This document shows positions 1-7,012 of a stretch of 28,643 nt of DNA, piece by piece; position 1 is the stretch's first letter; the number at the start of each line of letters is the position of its first letter. The position numbers and the translations under genes are program-made. Below the pieces are notes generated by a model, which saw nothing but the letters and a program-made list of their open reading frames with translations, was not told the origin of the DNA and ran no database searches. This DNA is from JADJOY01 sp964450125 (lineage in GTDB: Bacteria > JADJOY01): positions 1 to 28,643 of the forward strand of contig CAYVDO010000054.1 in assembly GCA_964450125.1 (NCBI GenBank), in the 5' to 3' direction.

Positions 1-627
1 AAGGCGAGACCAGCGCAGATCTGCTTGGCGATCTCGACGGCACGTGGGATGGGCATACGCGAGCGCGGCGAGGATCTCGTCCGTCCACGCGAGAGCGTGC
101 TCCACGGGGATGGGCGCGCTCCCCTCGGCGGCGGCCTGGATCCGTCCGCGAAGCGAGCCGCCCGGCGCCAGCTCCATCGTGTCGAAGCGCGTGGATCCGT
201 CTACACCCAACTCGTACGTCTCGATGATGCCGGGGTGGCGAAGCTTCTGGCTGAGGACGGCCTCTTCGCGGAAGCGCTCGCGCGCCAGGTCCGACTGCAG
301 CAGCGAGCCGTAGAGCATCTTGAGCGCCCGGATCTCCCGCGCTTCGTCGTCGAAGACCCGGTAGACCACACCCATCCCGCCGCGGCCGAGGACAGCCTCC
401 ACCCGGTAGCGGCCGGCGATGTGATCGCCCGCGGTGCGAAACTCGGAGACCGCACGCGGCACGTGGCCCTGGGTTTCGAGGCCGTCGAGCGAATCGACCG
501 GCGCCGCAGGACGAGCCCCACGGGGGGTGCGCACCGCGGGTGTGCGTTGCACCGCGAGGTTGGCCCCGCAGCCTACGCAAAACCTGAGCCCATCGGCGTT
601 GGCGGAGCCACACTTTCCGCAGAACAT
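1..627 (-). CDS. Zinc-ribbon Ser/Thr protein kinase (kinase A), 3' end cut by window and frame-broken near its end
   Basis: Reading leftward from ATG at 627, the protein starts MFCGKCGSANADGLRFC, a zinc ribbon with Cys 3, 6, 17 and 20. A linker follows with DSLDGLET (residues 45-52), then a Hanks-type kinase N-lobe: glycine loop GRGGMGVVY at about 82-90, the ATP-binding Lys in RALKML (Lys103), and an MELAPGGSL hinge. It should phosphorylate Ser/Thr on cytoplasmic partners. In the last ~55 bases the frame loses the family: after ALAYAH it reads PTCRRDRQAD instead of the expected lead-in to HRD. A different frame there reads PIPRAVEIAKQICAGLA, another kinase's alpha-E helix. The HRD, DFG and APE motifs are outside the window or lost. 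Start chosen because kinase B also begins directly at its FC..C ribbon; the ribosome site is weak. No stop codon is seen in the window. Confidence 0.85.
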   Translation of the reverse strand, partial: MFCGKCGSANADGLRFCVGCGANLAVQRTPAVRTPRGARPAAPVDSLDGLETQGHVPRAVSEFRTAGDHIAGRYRVEAVLGRGGMGVVYRVFDDEAREIRALKMLYGSLLQSDLARERFREEAVLSQKLRHPGIIETYELGVDGSTRFDTMELAPGGSLRGRIQAAAEGSAPIPVEHALAWTDEILAALAYAHPTCRRDRQADLRWSRL

Positions 628-892
628 GTCGTGCGCGTTCTCGTAGCCGTCGTGAAGATGCGGTCGGGATCGGCCCGCGGATGGACGGCGGTTTTAGCGC
701 AGGACGCTCGGCCGCGAAACCCGACGGCGGCGCGATTGCGCCGCGCTCCGCACGGATAGGCGTTCGGGTACGAGGGTGTGACGGGCTGCGCGAAAGTGGG
801 GGTGCGCCGCGCGGGGCTTGTTCGGTACGATGATTCCCGAAGCAGAGCGCGGTCTTCTTCGCCACGCTAACGCGCACGGAGGTGCCGGAAAG

Positions 893-2092
893 ATGAAGCG
901 TTTCGATCGGAGCGTTCGGCGTTCGGGCTCGGCGTTGCTGGCGATCGGTGTCTGGATCGCCGCCGGCTGCGCCGGGAAGACGGTGCAGGTGCAGCGGCTG
1001 GTGCCGGGGAGCGTGCCGATCGGGCCGATCCGCACGGTGGGTGTGGCGAGCTTCACGGCACAACCGGGTTACGAGGTGGTTGCGGCGACGATGGTCGGCA
1101 AGCTCGAGCAGGGCATCGCCAACAGCGGCTACTTGAAGATGTTCAGCCGCAACCCGACGGAGCTGAAGCGACTGGTGAAGGAGATGGAAGAGTTTCGCGG
1201 CCGCGGGAATTTGCGATCGAGCGATCTCGACCGGCTGCTCGGCCAAGGCCTCGAAGGCATCATCTTCGGTGAGATCACCGGTGCCTCGGTGCAGGACGGC
1301 CGCACCTTCGAGGACGTGCCGTTCTTCGACGCCTCCATCAACGCCAACCGCACCGTACGCCAGGTCTATTACCAGCGGCGCGGTGATCTCACGGTCACCT
1401 ACCGCATCCTGGACGTGCGCACGGGGCAGGTGCTGGCGGCGCAGGCGGAAAACCAAACCTCCGCGTGGGAGATTCTGGAATCCGGCGATCCTCGGCTGGC
1501 CTCAGGCGCTACCACGGGTGGCACGCCCGCGTTTCAAGCCGGATACGCGATGGGCACGGCCATCGGTGCACTCCTGGGCGGCAACAACGCCGCCGCGCCG
1601 CCACCACCGCCCAGTCGCCCGCCCGGCTCACCGCAGCGAGTCACCCAGCTCCCCGCCGCACCGGCGGTCTTCGACGACCTCGCCACCAAGTCCGTCGACG
1701 GTTTCCTCGCCAAGATCCAGCCCCACTACGACGGCGGCGTGATCGAGCTGGCGCAGAGTGACAACGCCTCCGCAACGCAAGGAATCGAGTACGCGTGCGC
1801 CTGCGACTGGGACCAGGCCGAGCGCTACTTGCAGTTCGCCATCGACTCGGGAAAGGACATCGCCGGCGCCGACTACTTCAACCTGGGGATCGTCAAGGAA
1901 ATGCGCGGCTGCCGATCCGAGGCTTTGGCATTACTCGACCAAGCCGTGCGCCGCGAGCCCAGCGAAGCGAAATTCGTGCACGCCCACGCCGCCCTGCGGC
2001 AAAACCAAGACCTCTTCCATGCCCTCGCCGCCGGCTCCCCCGCTCCCACCTGTCCCAAGCGCTGCACGATCGAGGCCCGCTGCGGGCAATAG
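893..2092 (+). CDS. Lipoprotein with CsgG/LpoB-like N-terminal domain and C-terminal TPR-like region
   Basis: 399 residues. ATG at 893 is chosen over upstream in-frame starts because GGAGGT lies at 878-883, nine bases before it, and a lipoprotein signal begins there: basic n-region, hydrophobic stretch, lipobox IAAGC with Cys26. Residues ~48-190 (from VGVASFTAQPGYEV through the IIFGEITG and YRILDVRTGQVL strands) resemble the CsgG/LpoB-type fold used by curli secretion lipoproteins and penicillin-binding-protein activators. A Pro-rich linker (APPPPPSRPP) follows, then helices with the TPR-like stretch ADYFNLGIVKEMRGCRSEAL. The tail is Cys-rich (CPKRCTIEARCGQ). It is divergent from kinase A across a 265-bp gap. 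A weak -10-like TACGAT lies at 826-831 without a clear -35. Envelope localisation is well supported; a precise role is not. Confidence 0.8.
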   Translation: MKRFDRSVRRSGSALLAIGVWIAAGCAGKTVQVQRLVPGSVPIGPIRTVGVASFTAQPGYEVVAATMVGKLEQGIANSGYLKMFSRNPTELKRLVKEMEEFRGRGNLRSSDLDRLLGQGLEGIIFGEITGASVQDGRTFEDVPFFDASINANRTVRQVYYQRRGDLTVTYRILDVRTGQVLAAQAENQTSAWEILESGDPRLASGATTGGTPAFQAGYAMGTAIGALLGGNNAAAPPPPPSRPPGSPQRVTQLPAAPAVFDDLATKSVDGFLAKIQPHYDGGVIELAQSDNASATQGIEYACACDWDQAERYLQFAIDSGKDIAGADYFNLGIVKEMRGCRSEALALLDQAVRREPSEAKFVHAHAALRQNQDLFHALAAGSPAPTCPKRCTIEARCGQ

Positions 2093-2147
2093 GCGTCGGA
2101 TGGTCGGGTGCGGTCGCGCGAGCCGTAGGATCAGGTTGATTCGGATA

Positions 2148-2155
2148 TTGCGCAA
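2148..2155. promoter_or_regulatory. Small palindrome in AT-richer leader of the AbiE-like pair
   Basis: TTGCGCAA is a perfect 8-bp palindrome in a locally AT-rich stretch (about 2128-2194) in front of the toxin gene. AbiEi-type antitoxins are known to autorepress by binding inverted repeats at their own promoter, so this is a possible operator half. An 8-bp palindrome can easily occur by chance. Confidence 0.2.
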
Positions 2156-2197
2156 GATTGCCGTCCGAGGAACTATTCTGCATTATGTCGGCCATTG

Positions 2198-2968
2198 ATG
2201 GTGACCCTCACCACCATCCAACAAGTGGAGCTCTTCCACCTCGCCTTCCTGCGGGTGCTGGAGACCAAGCTCGATCGCACTCGCTACGTCGTGACGGGTG
2301 GCGTGAACTTGCGCGCGTGGTTCGGAAGTCCGCGCTACTCGGAAGCTCTCGACATCGATTCCGTCCTCGGCACCCGCGACGCCTTGGAATCGGCGGTGGA
2401 CAAGGCACTGGAGTCACCGGCCCTCAGCACGCTGCTCGCTGCGCACGAAATCGAGATCGCGCGAGTCACGAAGCCCAAGCAGACGGAAACGACCCAGCGC
2501 TGGAAGGTCCAGATCGAGGGCGCTCGCGCCCAGGTCGCGTTGCCGACCAAGATCGAGTTCAGCCGGCGGCGTGACGATGACGAGCACGTCCTCGAGCCCG
2601 TTCGGTCCGCGATCGTCCGCCCCTACGGACTGCCCGCACCGACGGCCAACCACTACACGGCAGCCGCGGCCTGTCGCCAGAAGATCCGCGCGCTCGCCGG
2701 TCGCCGCGAGCCGCAGGCCCGCGACGTCTGGGACCTCGATCATCTGCTCCGAGTGCATCACGCCGATCCGCGCCCGCTCCCGGCACCCCTCCTCGCGGCC
2801 GTCGGCCCCGCGATCGAGCGCGTGCTGGACCTTCCCTTCGACGCGTTTCGGTCGCAAGTGCTGCCCTACCTCGCGCCTGACGATCAGGCCCTCTACGGTG
2901 ACGCCGTCGCCTGGGACCGAATCCAGGACCTCGTGATCGAACGACTCGACGAGCTGCAGCGATCATGA
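2198..2968 (+). CDS. abiEii: AbiEii/AbiGii-type nucleotidyltransferase toxin
   Basis: 256 residues from ATG 2198; a TTG at 2195 and a GTG at 2201 are in frame and no convincing ribosome site precedes any of them. The MNT-fold signature is at residues 34-54: TGGVNLRAWFGSPRYSE, then ALDIDS. The GG turn, the Arg and the paired acids Asp52/Asp54 match the GGxxhR...R.S.DhDh pattern of type IV AbiEii toxins, which are thought to inactivate cell components by nucleotide transfer. The position usually occupied by Asp just before LDID is Ala. Further family marks are KIEFSRR and a late ARDVWDLDHLL. Its stop overlaps the next gene's start by four bases (ATGA), so the two are translationally coupled. 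Toxin-first order is unusual for AbiE. Confidence 0.82.
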   Translation: MVTLTTIQQVELFHLAFLRVLETKLDRTRYVVTGGVNLRAWFGSPRYSEALDIDSVLGTRDALESAVDKALESPALSTLLAAHEIEIARVTKPKQTETTQRWKVQIEGARAQVALPTKIEFSRRRDDDEHVLEPVRSAIVRPYGLPAPTANHYTAAAACRQKIRALAGRREPQARDVWDLDHLLRVHHADPRPLPAPLLAAVGPAIERVLDLPFDAFRSQVLPYLAPDDQALYGDAVAWDRIQDLVIERLDELQRS

Positions 2969-3636
2969 AAGCGACTAGCGCACTCGCCTCGCTTCGAGAC
3001 TTCGGGCGCTCCGTCCTGACGACCGCCGACGCTACCGCGCGGCTCGGCATGACGCGCTCGGCGGCAAGTCGTCTTCTCGCGCGACTCGCAACGGACGGCC
3101 TGGTCACGCGTCTTCGTGCCGGATTGTGGAGCATCGAGCCGCGTCTCGATCCGCTCGCGCTCCCCGAAGCACTGACGGCGCCCTACCCAGCCTACGTCTC
3201 GCTCCAAACCGCGCTCTACCATCACGGACTGATCGAGCAGATCCCGCAGGTGATCTACGCCGTGACCCTCGGGCGTCCGCGGCGGGTCCGCACCACGCTC
3301 GGCACGTATTCCATCCATCGCCTCGCGCCGCGCGTGTTCGGCGGCTACGAGCGGCCGCGCGCCTCAACGATCCAGCTCGCCACACCCGAGAAGGCGCTCT
3401 TCGATCTCGCCTACCTGACGCCGTCGCGCAGCCGACTGTTCACACGACTGCCCGAACTGGAAATCCCCCGGGGATTCCGCATCCAAGAGCTGCGCCACTG
3501 GATCGCGCGGATCGCCGGCGAGCACCGTCGCGCGATGGTCGAGGCGCGACTCACCCAGATCCTCGCGAGCGCGAACGGCCCGAAGATCCCACGTGCTTCC
3601 GGGGCGCGACGCAAGCCTGTGGGACGGCGAAGCTGA
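2965..3636 (+). CDS. abiEi: AbiEi-type antitoxin with winged-helix N-terminus
   Basis: 223 residues from ATG 2965, overlapping the toxin stop by four bases. Residues ~18-55 (VLTTADATARLGMTRSAASRLLARLATDGLVTRL) form a winged helix-turn-helix with a final wing strand, as in AbiEi antitoxins. The middle and C-terminal part contains AYVSLQTALYHHGLIEQIP, VYAVTLGRPRRVRT and a PEKALFDLAYL helix typical of the AbiEi C-terminal domain. The tail is basic (GARRKPVGRRS). In known AbiE systems this protein represses the operon and counters the toxin without a stable complex. It ends 34 bases before the convergent stop of kinase B. Confidence 0.85.
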   Translation: MKATSALASLRDFGRSVLTTADATARLGMTRSAASRLLARLATDGLVTRLRAGLWSIEPRLDPLALPEALTAPYPAYVSLQTALYHHGLIEQIPQVIYAVTLGRPRRVRTTLGTYSIHRLAPRVFGGYERPRASTIQLATPEKALFDLAYLTPSRSRLFTRLPELEIPRGFRIQELRHWIARIAGEHRRAMVEARLTQILASANGPKIPRASGARRKPVGRRS

Positions 3637-3666
3637 GTAAACTGTCTGCCACGCGCAACCTGGCCC

Positions 3667-3687
3667 TGCGTCAGCGACGTTGACGCA
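3667..3687. terminator. Inverted repeat between convergent abiEi and kinase B
   Basis: TGCGTCA and TGACGCA are perfect 7-base complements around a 7-base loop. The repeat lies at the junction of two convergent genes and overlaps the kinase B stop codon. No T-run follows on either strand, so intrinsic termination is uncertain. Confidence 0.3.
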
Positions 3688-6600
3688 CAGCTAGTACGTG
3701 AAATCTGCCGACAGAACGGCGCGCCTCACGTAGGCAGAGGTTCACCCAGTTCCATTCCATACCGGAGTTCCAGAACCAACCGCACCCGTGCTCGACCCCC
3801 CAGCCTCCGCCGCTGGCGGTCTCGTAGCCCGGGTTGTGCGGCGCGTGATCATCCATCTTCTCGTTGAGAATTCTGAGTTCATCCCAGCTCTCCCCGCGGT
3901 TTGCTCCCGCTCCCTCGTGCAGCGTCATCAGCTGTTCGAGCGTTGGGAGGTGCCAGTCCGAGTAGCCCAAGAGCGTCAGTTGTTCCGCGTAGTGATTCGC
4001 TGATGCCCACTCGATGGGTTCGATGTTGCCGTTCGCCCACATGAGGTTCGTGCTGGTGTCGATCACTACACCGACCCCAAGAACCGCAAACCGATCACCA
4101 CGGGCACGGGCAGCGGCCACTACCGCCGACTCATCGCTCGCCGCGATGCTGGCTATCGCGCCAGAGTCTGGCTCCACCACGACAGGTGAGGACGGAGCTG
4201 GCGGCGGAGCCGTCGCTCTGGTACGTGCGAGCGTTTCGTCGAGACTCTGCCGCCGCGCCGCCAGCGATATGTCGTCAGGGGTGGCTTGAAGCGCCTTGTC
4301 GATTGACTCGATCGCGCTGGTAAAGTCTCCCTTCCTCTCACGCTCGCCGGCCTGAGCGACGAAGTAATCCTTGATCTTGGCCAGCGCTTCGACCGCGCGT
4401 GCGTTGCCAGGCTCGAGCGCAAGCACTCGGCGATAGGTGCCAATCGCGTTGTCCCCGGGAGTTGTGAAGAACTGCTTCGCTGCCAGCGCGTCGCCACGCC
4501 CCAACAGCGACGCGACTCGTGCCGCCTCGGAATCAACCACGGGTACGGGCATCGGTGGCGACGGTTCAGCTTCGGTAGGCTGAGTGATCAGCAAGTTCTG
4601 CGCTAGCCCGGATTCGACGGGAGGCGAGGGTGTCGCTTCCACTGTCGCACGTGGGCGACGCTCTGACGTCCCGCGCTCGTCGCTGAGGTACAACGCCACC
4701 AGCGCCGTGAGCGCAAACAACCCCACGGCAAACATCAGCTTGGCGAGCGGCGCACCGATCGGCCTAAGCAACAGTGGCAGCCGCTGTTCGGGTTGCGCAC
4801 GCACGGTGCCTCGAACGCCCACGCGGTGCACGACCTCCGACGGACGGGGCGTCCCGGCAGCGGTGCTCGCCCCGAGGGACGCCTTCTGTTGGGTCATCAC
4901 GTGGGCGATCGCTTCATCAAGCGGGGCTGGATCATCTGCCAGCGCGCGAGCTTCCCAAAGCACAGCCAGCGAGTTTTCCCAATGCTCCGCGCGCCGCTCA
5001 CGTGCGGCGTCGCTGAGCAGCGTCAGCACACGACGACCTCGTTCGTCCGTGGGGCAACGCACCCGTTCGAAGAGCGGTCCGGTGATGGATCGCCACCGCT
5101 CCTCGGCGTCGCTCGACGACGTGGAGCCGGAATCGAGTTGAGGCCATTCGTCGGGCTGGGACGAAGCCAACGCATCGTGCTTCGACGCGCGTGGCCGCGC
5201 TGCCCGTCGAAGGTCCGCATCCAAGCGACGAGCCATTGCCGCCTTGAGGCGGCCCTTCAGCGTAGCCCCGTCGCGCGCTTCTGCCTCGAGAGCCGCCTGG
5301 CGGTCAGCGCGCACTGATGCGATCGTGCGGTCGATGCGGGGTGCATCACCAGCAAGTGTGCGCGCCTCCGTCAAGAGTCGGATGGCATCGTCCCAACGGC
5401 GATTCCATCGTGCAAAGCCGGCATCCTGTTCGAGGGCCCGTACTCGCGCGTCCCGGCTCTCGGTTGCGTGCACCACCCTTTTCTGGAGCTCGAGCGCCGC
5501 GACGGCTTCCGCGATCTCGGCGCGGTCGCCGATCAAGTCGCGGGCCTCGTTCAACGCCGCGATGGCATCGTCCCAACGCCGCTCGCGACGCGCTTCTTCG
5601 ACGTTCTTGAGAAGCGCACCGGCCTTCGCTTCCCGTTCGCGGCGGACTCGAGATTCGATCGCCTCTCGCTGCTCAGTCTCGACCTCCGCAACGGTCGCCG
5701 CGATCGGCGTGGGATCCTCGGCGAGCGACTGAGCCTCACGGAGCGCGATCAGCGCGTCGTCCCAGCGGGATGCGGCACGCGCCGCTTGCGCCGTGGCACA
5801 CAGCGACTCGACCTTCCGCCAGCGTGTATCGCGGGCTTGCTCGGCCGCCTGTACGACTTTCGACGCTGCGGCCAGCGCCGCGCGCATTTCGCTAGCGTCC
5901 GCGAATCGCTGGTCGGGCTTCGGACTGAGCGCGCGAGCGACGAGCGAGTCGACCTCGGTTGGCACGTTGGGCCGAATCGCGCCCGGGAGGTCGAAGCGCC
6001 CCACCGGCACCTCGTCAGCGACGAGCTCGTAGAGGATCGCGCCTACCGCATAGAGGTCCGCGCGAGCATCGATCGCAGCGCCTGGGCGTAGCTGCTCCGG
6101 CGCCATGTAGTAAGGCGTCCCGAGCACTTGGCTCATCGATACGAGCCGCACCGGATCCACCACCTTGGCGATCCCGAAGTCGGCGATCTTCGCTGCCCCT
6201 TCGGTGGTGACGAGCACGTTCTCCGGCTTCAGGTCACGGTGAACGATCCCACGGCGGTGCGCGTAGCTCAGGCCTTCCAGCACTTGATCGACGAGCCCGA
6301 GCGCCTCACCGAGATCGAAGGCATGCTCGCGATCACCGCGCTCGCACTCCGCCCTCCGCGTCTCCATCCGCGCGCGGATCGAACCGCCCTCGACCAGCTC
6401 CATCGTGTAGAAGAGCCGCTCACCCTCGAAGCCCACGTCGAAGGTCCGCACGATCCTTTCGTGCACCAGCTCCTGGGTGAGGGCCGCTTCACTCCGGAAT
6501 CTCTCCCGAGCTTCAGCGGAGTCCAGTAGCGCCCGATGCACGAGCTTGAGCGCCCGGGTCCGCTGCGTAGCTTGGTCCAACACCCGATACACCTCACCCA

Positions 6601-6904
6601 TGCCGCCGCGCCCGAGTAGATCCAGCACGCGGAAGCGCCCCGCCACGATGTGATCGTCCGCCCAGGTTGGTGAGCCGCTACGACGCATCGGGGAGGCGAT
6701 GGCGCGGCCCGTGTCGTCGAGGTCGAGCGAGTCCCCAGCGCGCGGCCGCGTGCTCGCGCCGTCGAGGGAGTCGTGTGGGTAGGCAGACGGAGGGTTGCTT
6801 GGAGTGCGCGGGCCAGGCGATCGCGCCGCGGTCAGATCTCGCCCGCATCCGACGCAGAATCGGCCTTCGTTCGGGTTTCGTACCCCGCAGGCGCTACAGA
6901 ACAC
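3671..6904 (-). CDS. Membrane Ser/Thr kinase (kinase B) with W-repeat helices, TPR-like region and DUF1566/Lcl-like C-terminus
   Basis: 1077 residues from GTG 6904; an in-frame stop six bases upstream fixes it as the earliest start. Order: zinc ribbon (Cys 3, 6, 17, 20); two DSLD motifs (45-52, 58-65); complete Hanks kinase about 88-345 with GRGGMGEVY, Lys120, VHRDLKPENV (221-230), ADFG (241-244) and MAPE (267-270). Four helical repeats follow, with cores RWDDALIAL (380), RWDDAIAAL (443), RWDDAIRLL (503) and HWENSLAVL (641). One membrane span lies at about 720-740, then TPR-like helices 815-890, then a DUF1566/Lcl-like domain from ~938 (VIDTSTNLMWA, GYSDWHLPTLEQL, a Trp-rich end and LAVRQRR). 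The kinase should be cytoplasmic and the DUF1566 domain extracytoplasmic, possibly sensing. Kinase C lies 108 bases upstream in the same direction. All catalytic motifs are intact. Confidence 0.93.
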   Translation of the reverse strand: MFCSACGVRNPNEGRFCVGCGRDLTAARSPGPRTPSNPPSAYPHDSLDGASTRPRAGDSLDLDDTGRAIASPMRRSGSPTWADDHIVAGRFRVLDLLGRGGMGEVYRVLDQATQRTRALKLVHRALLDSAEARERFRSEAALTQELVHERIVRTFDVGFEGERLFYTMELVEGGSIRARMETRRAECERGDREHAFDLGEALGLVDQVLEGLSYAHRRGIVHRDLKPENVLVTTEGAAKIADFGIAKVVDPVRLVSMSQVLGTPYYMAPEQLRPGAAIDARADLYAVGAILYELVADEVPVGRFDLPGAIRPNVPTEVDSLVARALSPKPDQRFADASEMRAALAAASKVVQAAEQARDTRWRKVESLCATAQAARAASRWDDALIALREAQSLAEDPTPIAATVAEVETEQREAIESRVRREREAKAGALLKNVEEARRERRWDDAIAALNEARDLIGDRAEIAEAVAALELQKRVVHATESRDARVRALEQDAGFARWNRRWDDAIRLLTEARTLAGDAPRIDRTIASVRADRQAALEAEARDGATLKGRLKAAMARRLDADLRRAARPRASKHDALASSQPDEWPQLDSGSTSSSDAEERWRSITGPLFERVRCPTDERGRRVLTLLSDAARERRAEHWENSLAVLWEARALADDPAPLDEAIAHVMTQQKASLGASTAAGTPRPSEVVHRVGVRGTVRAQPEQRLPLLLRPIGAPLAKLMFAVGLFALTALVALYLSDERGTSERRPRATVEATPSPPVESGLAQNLLITQPTEAEPSPPMPVPVVDSEAARVASLLGRGDALAAKQFFTTPGDNAIGTYRRVLALEPGNARAVEALAKIKDYFVAQAGERERKGDFTSAIESIDKALQATPDDISLAARRQSLDETLARTRATAPPPAPSSPVVVEPDSGAIASIAASDESAVVAAARARGDRFAVLGVGVVIDTSTNLMWANGNIEPIEWASANHYAEQLTLLGYSDWHLPTLEQLMTLHEGAGANRGESWDELRILNEKMDDHAPHNPGYETASGGGWGVEHGCGWFWNSGMEWNWVNLCLREARRSVGRFHVLAVRQRR
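4889..5794 (-). repeat. Four-copy W-centred helical repeat inside kinase B (residues about 371-672)
   Basis: Each unit has the core [RH]W[DE][DN][AS][LI]xxLxEAxxLxxD followed by an Ile-rich helix. The first three cores are spaced 63 and 60 residues apart; the fourth lies 138 residues later. At DNA level GATGGCATCGTCCCAACG is repeated exactly 180 bases apart (5381 and 5561), which points to recent internal duplication. The pattern resembles TPR-like helical hairpins and probably binds protein partners. Confidence 0.75.
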
Positions 6905-7012
6905 GGTTCATCCCATCGAGCATCGGCGGGCATCGCGCCGGCGAATCGTCACGGTGGGAAATACCCATCCGACGGCGCAGCGATCTGGCGCGACGTGTCG
7001 AGCGTGAACCAT

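Noticed and set aside
2075..2087. GCCCG-CTG-CGGGC hairpin at the end of the lipoprotein gene as a terminator
   Set aside because: Five-bp stem, inside the coding end, and no T-run; expected by chance at this GC content.
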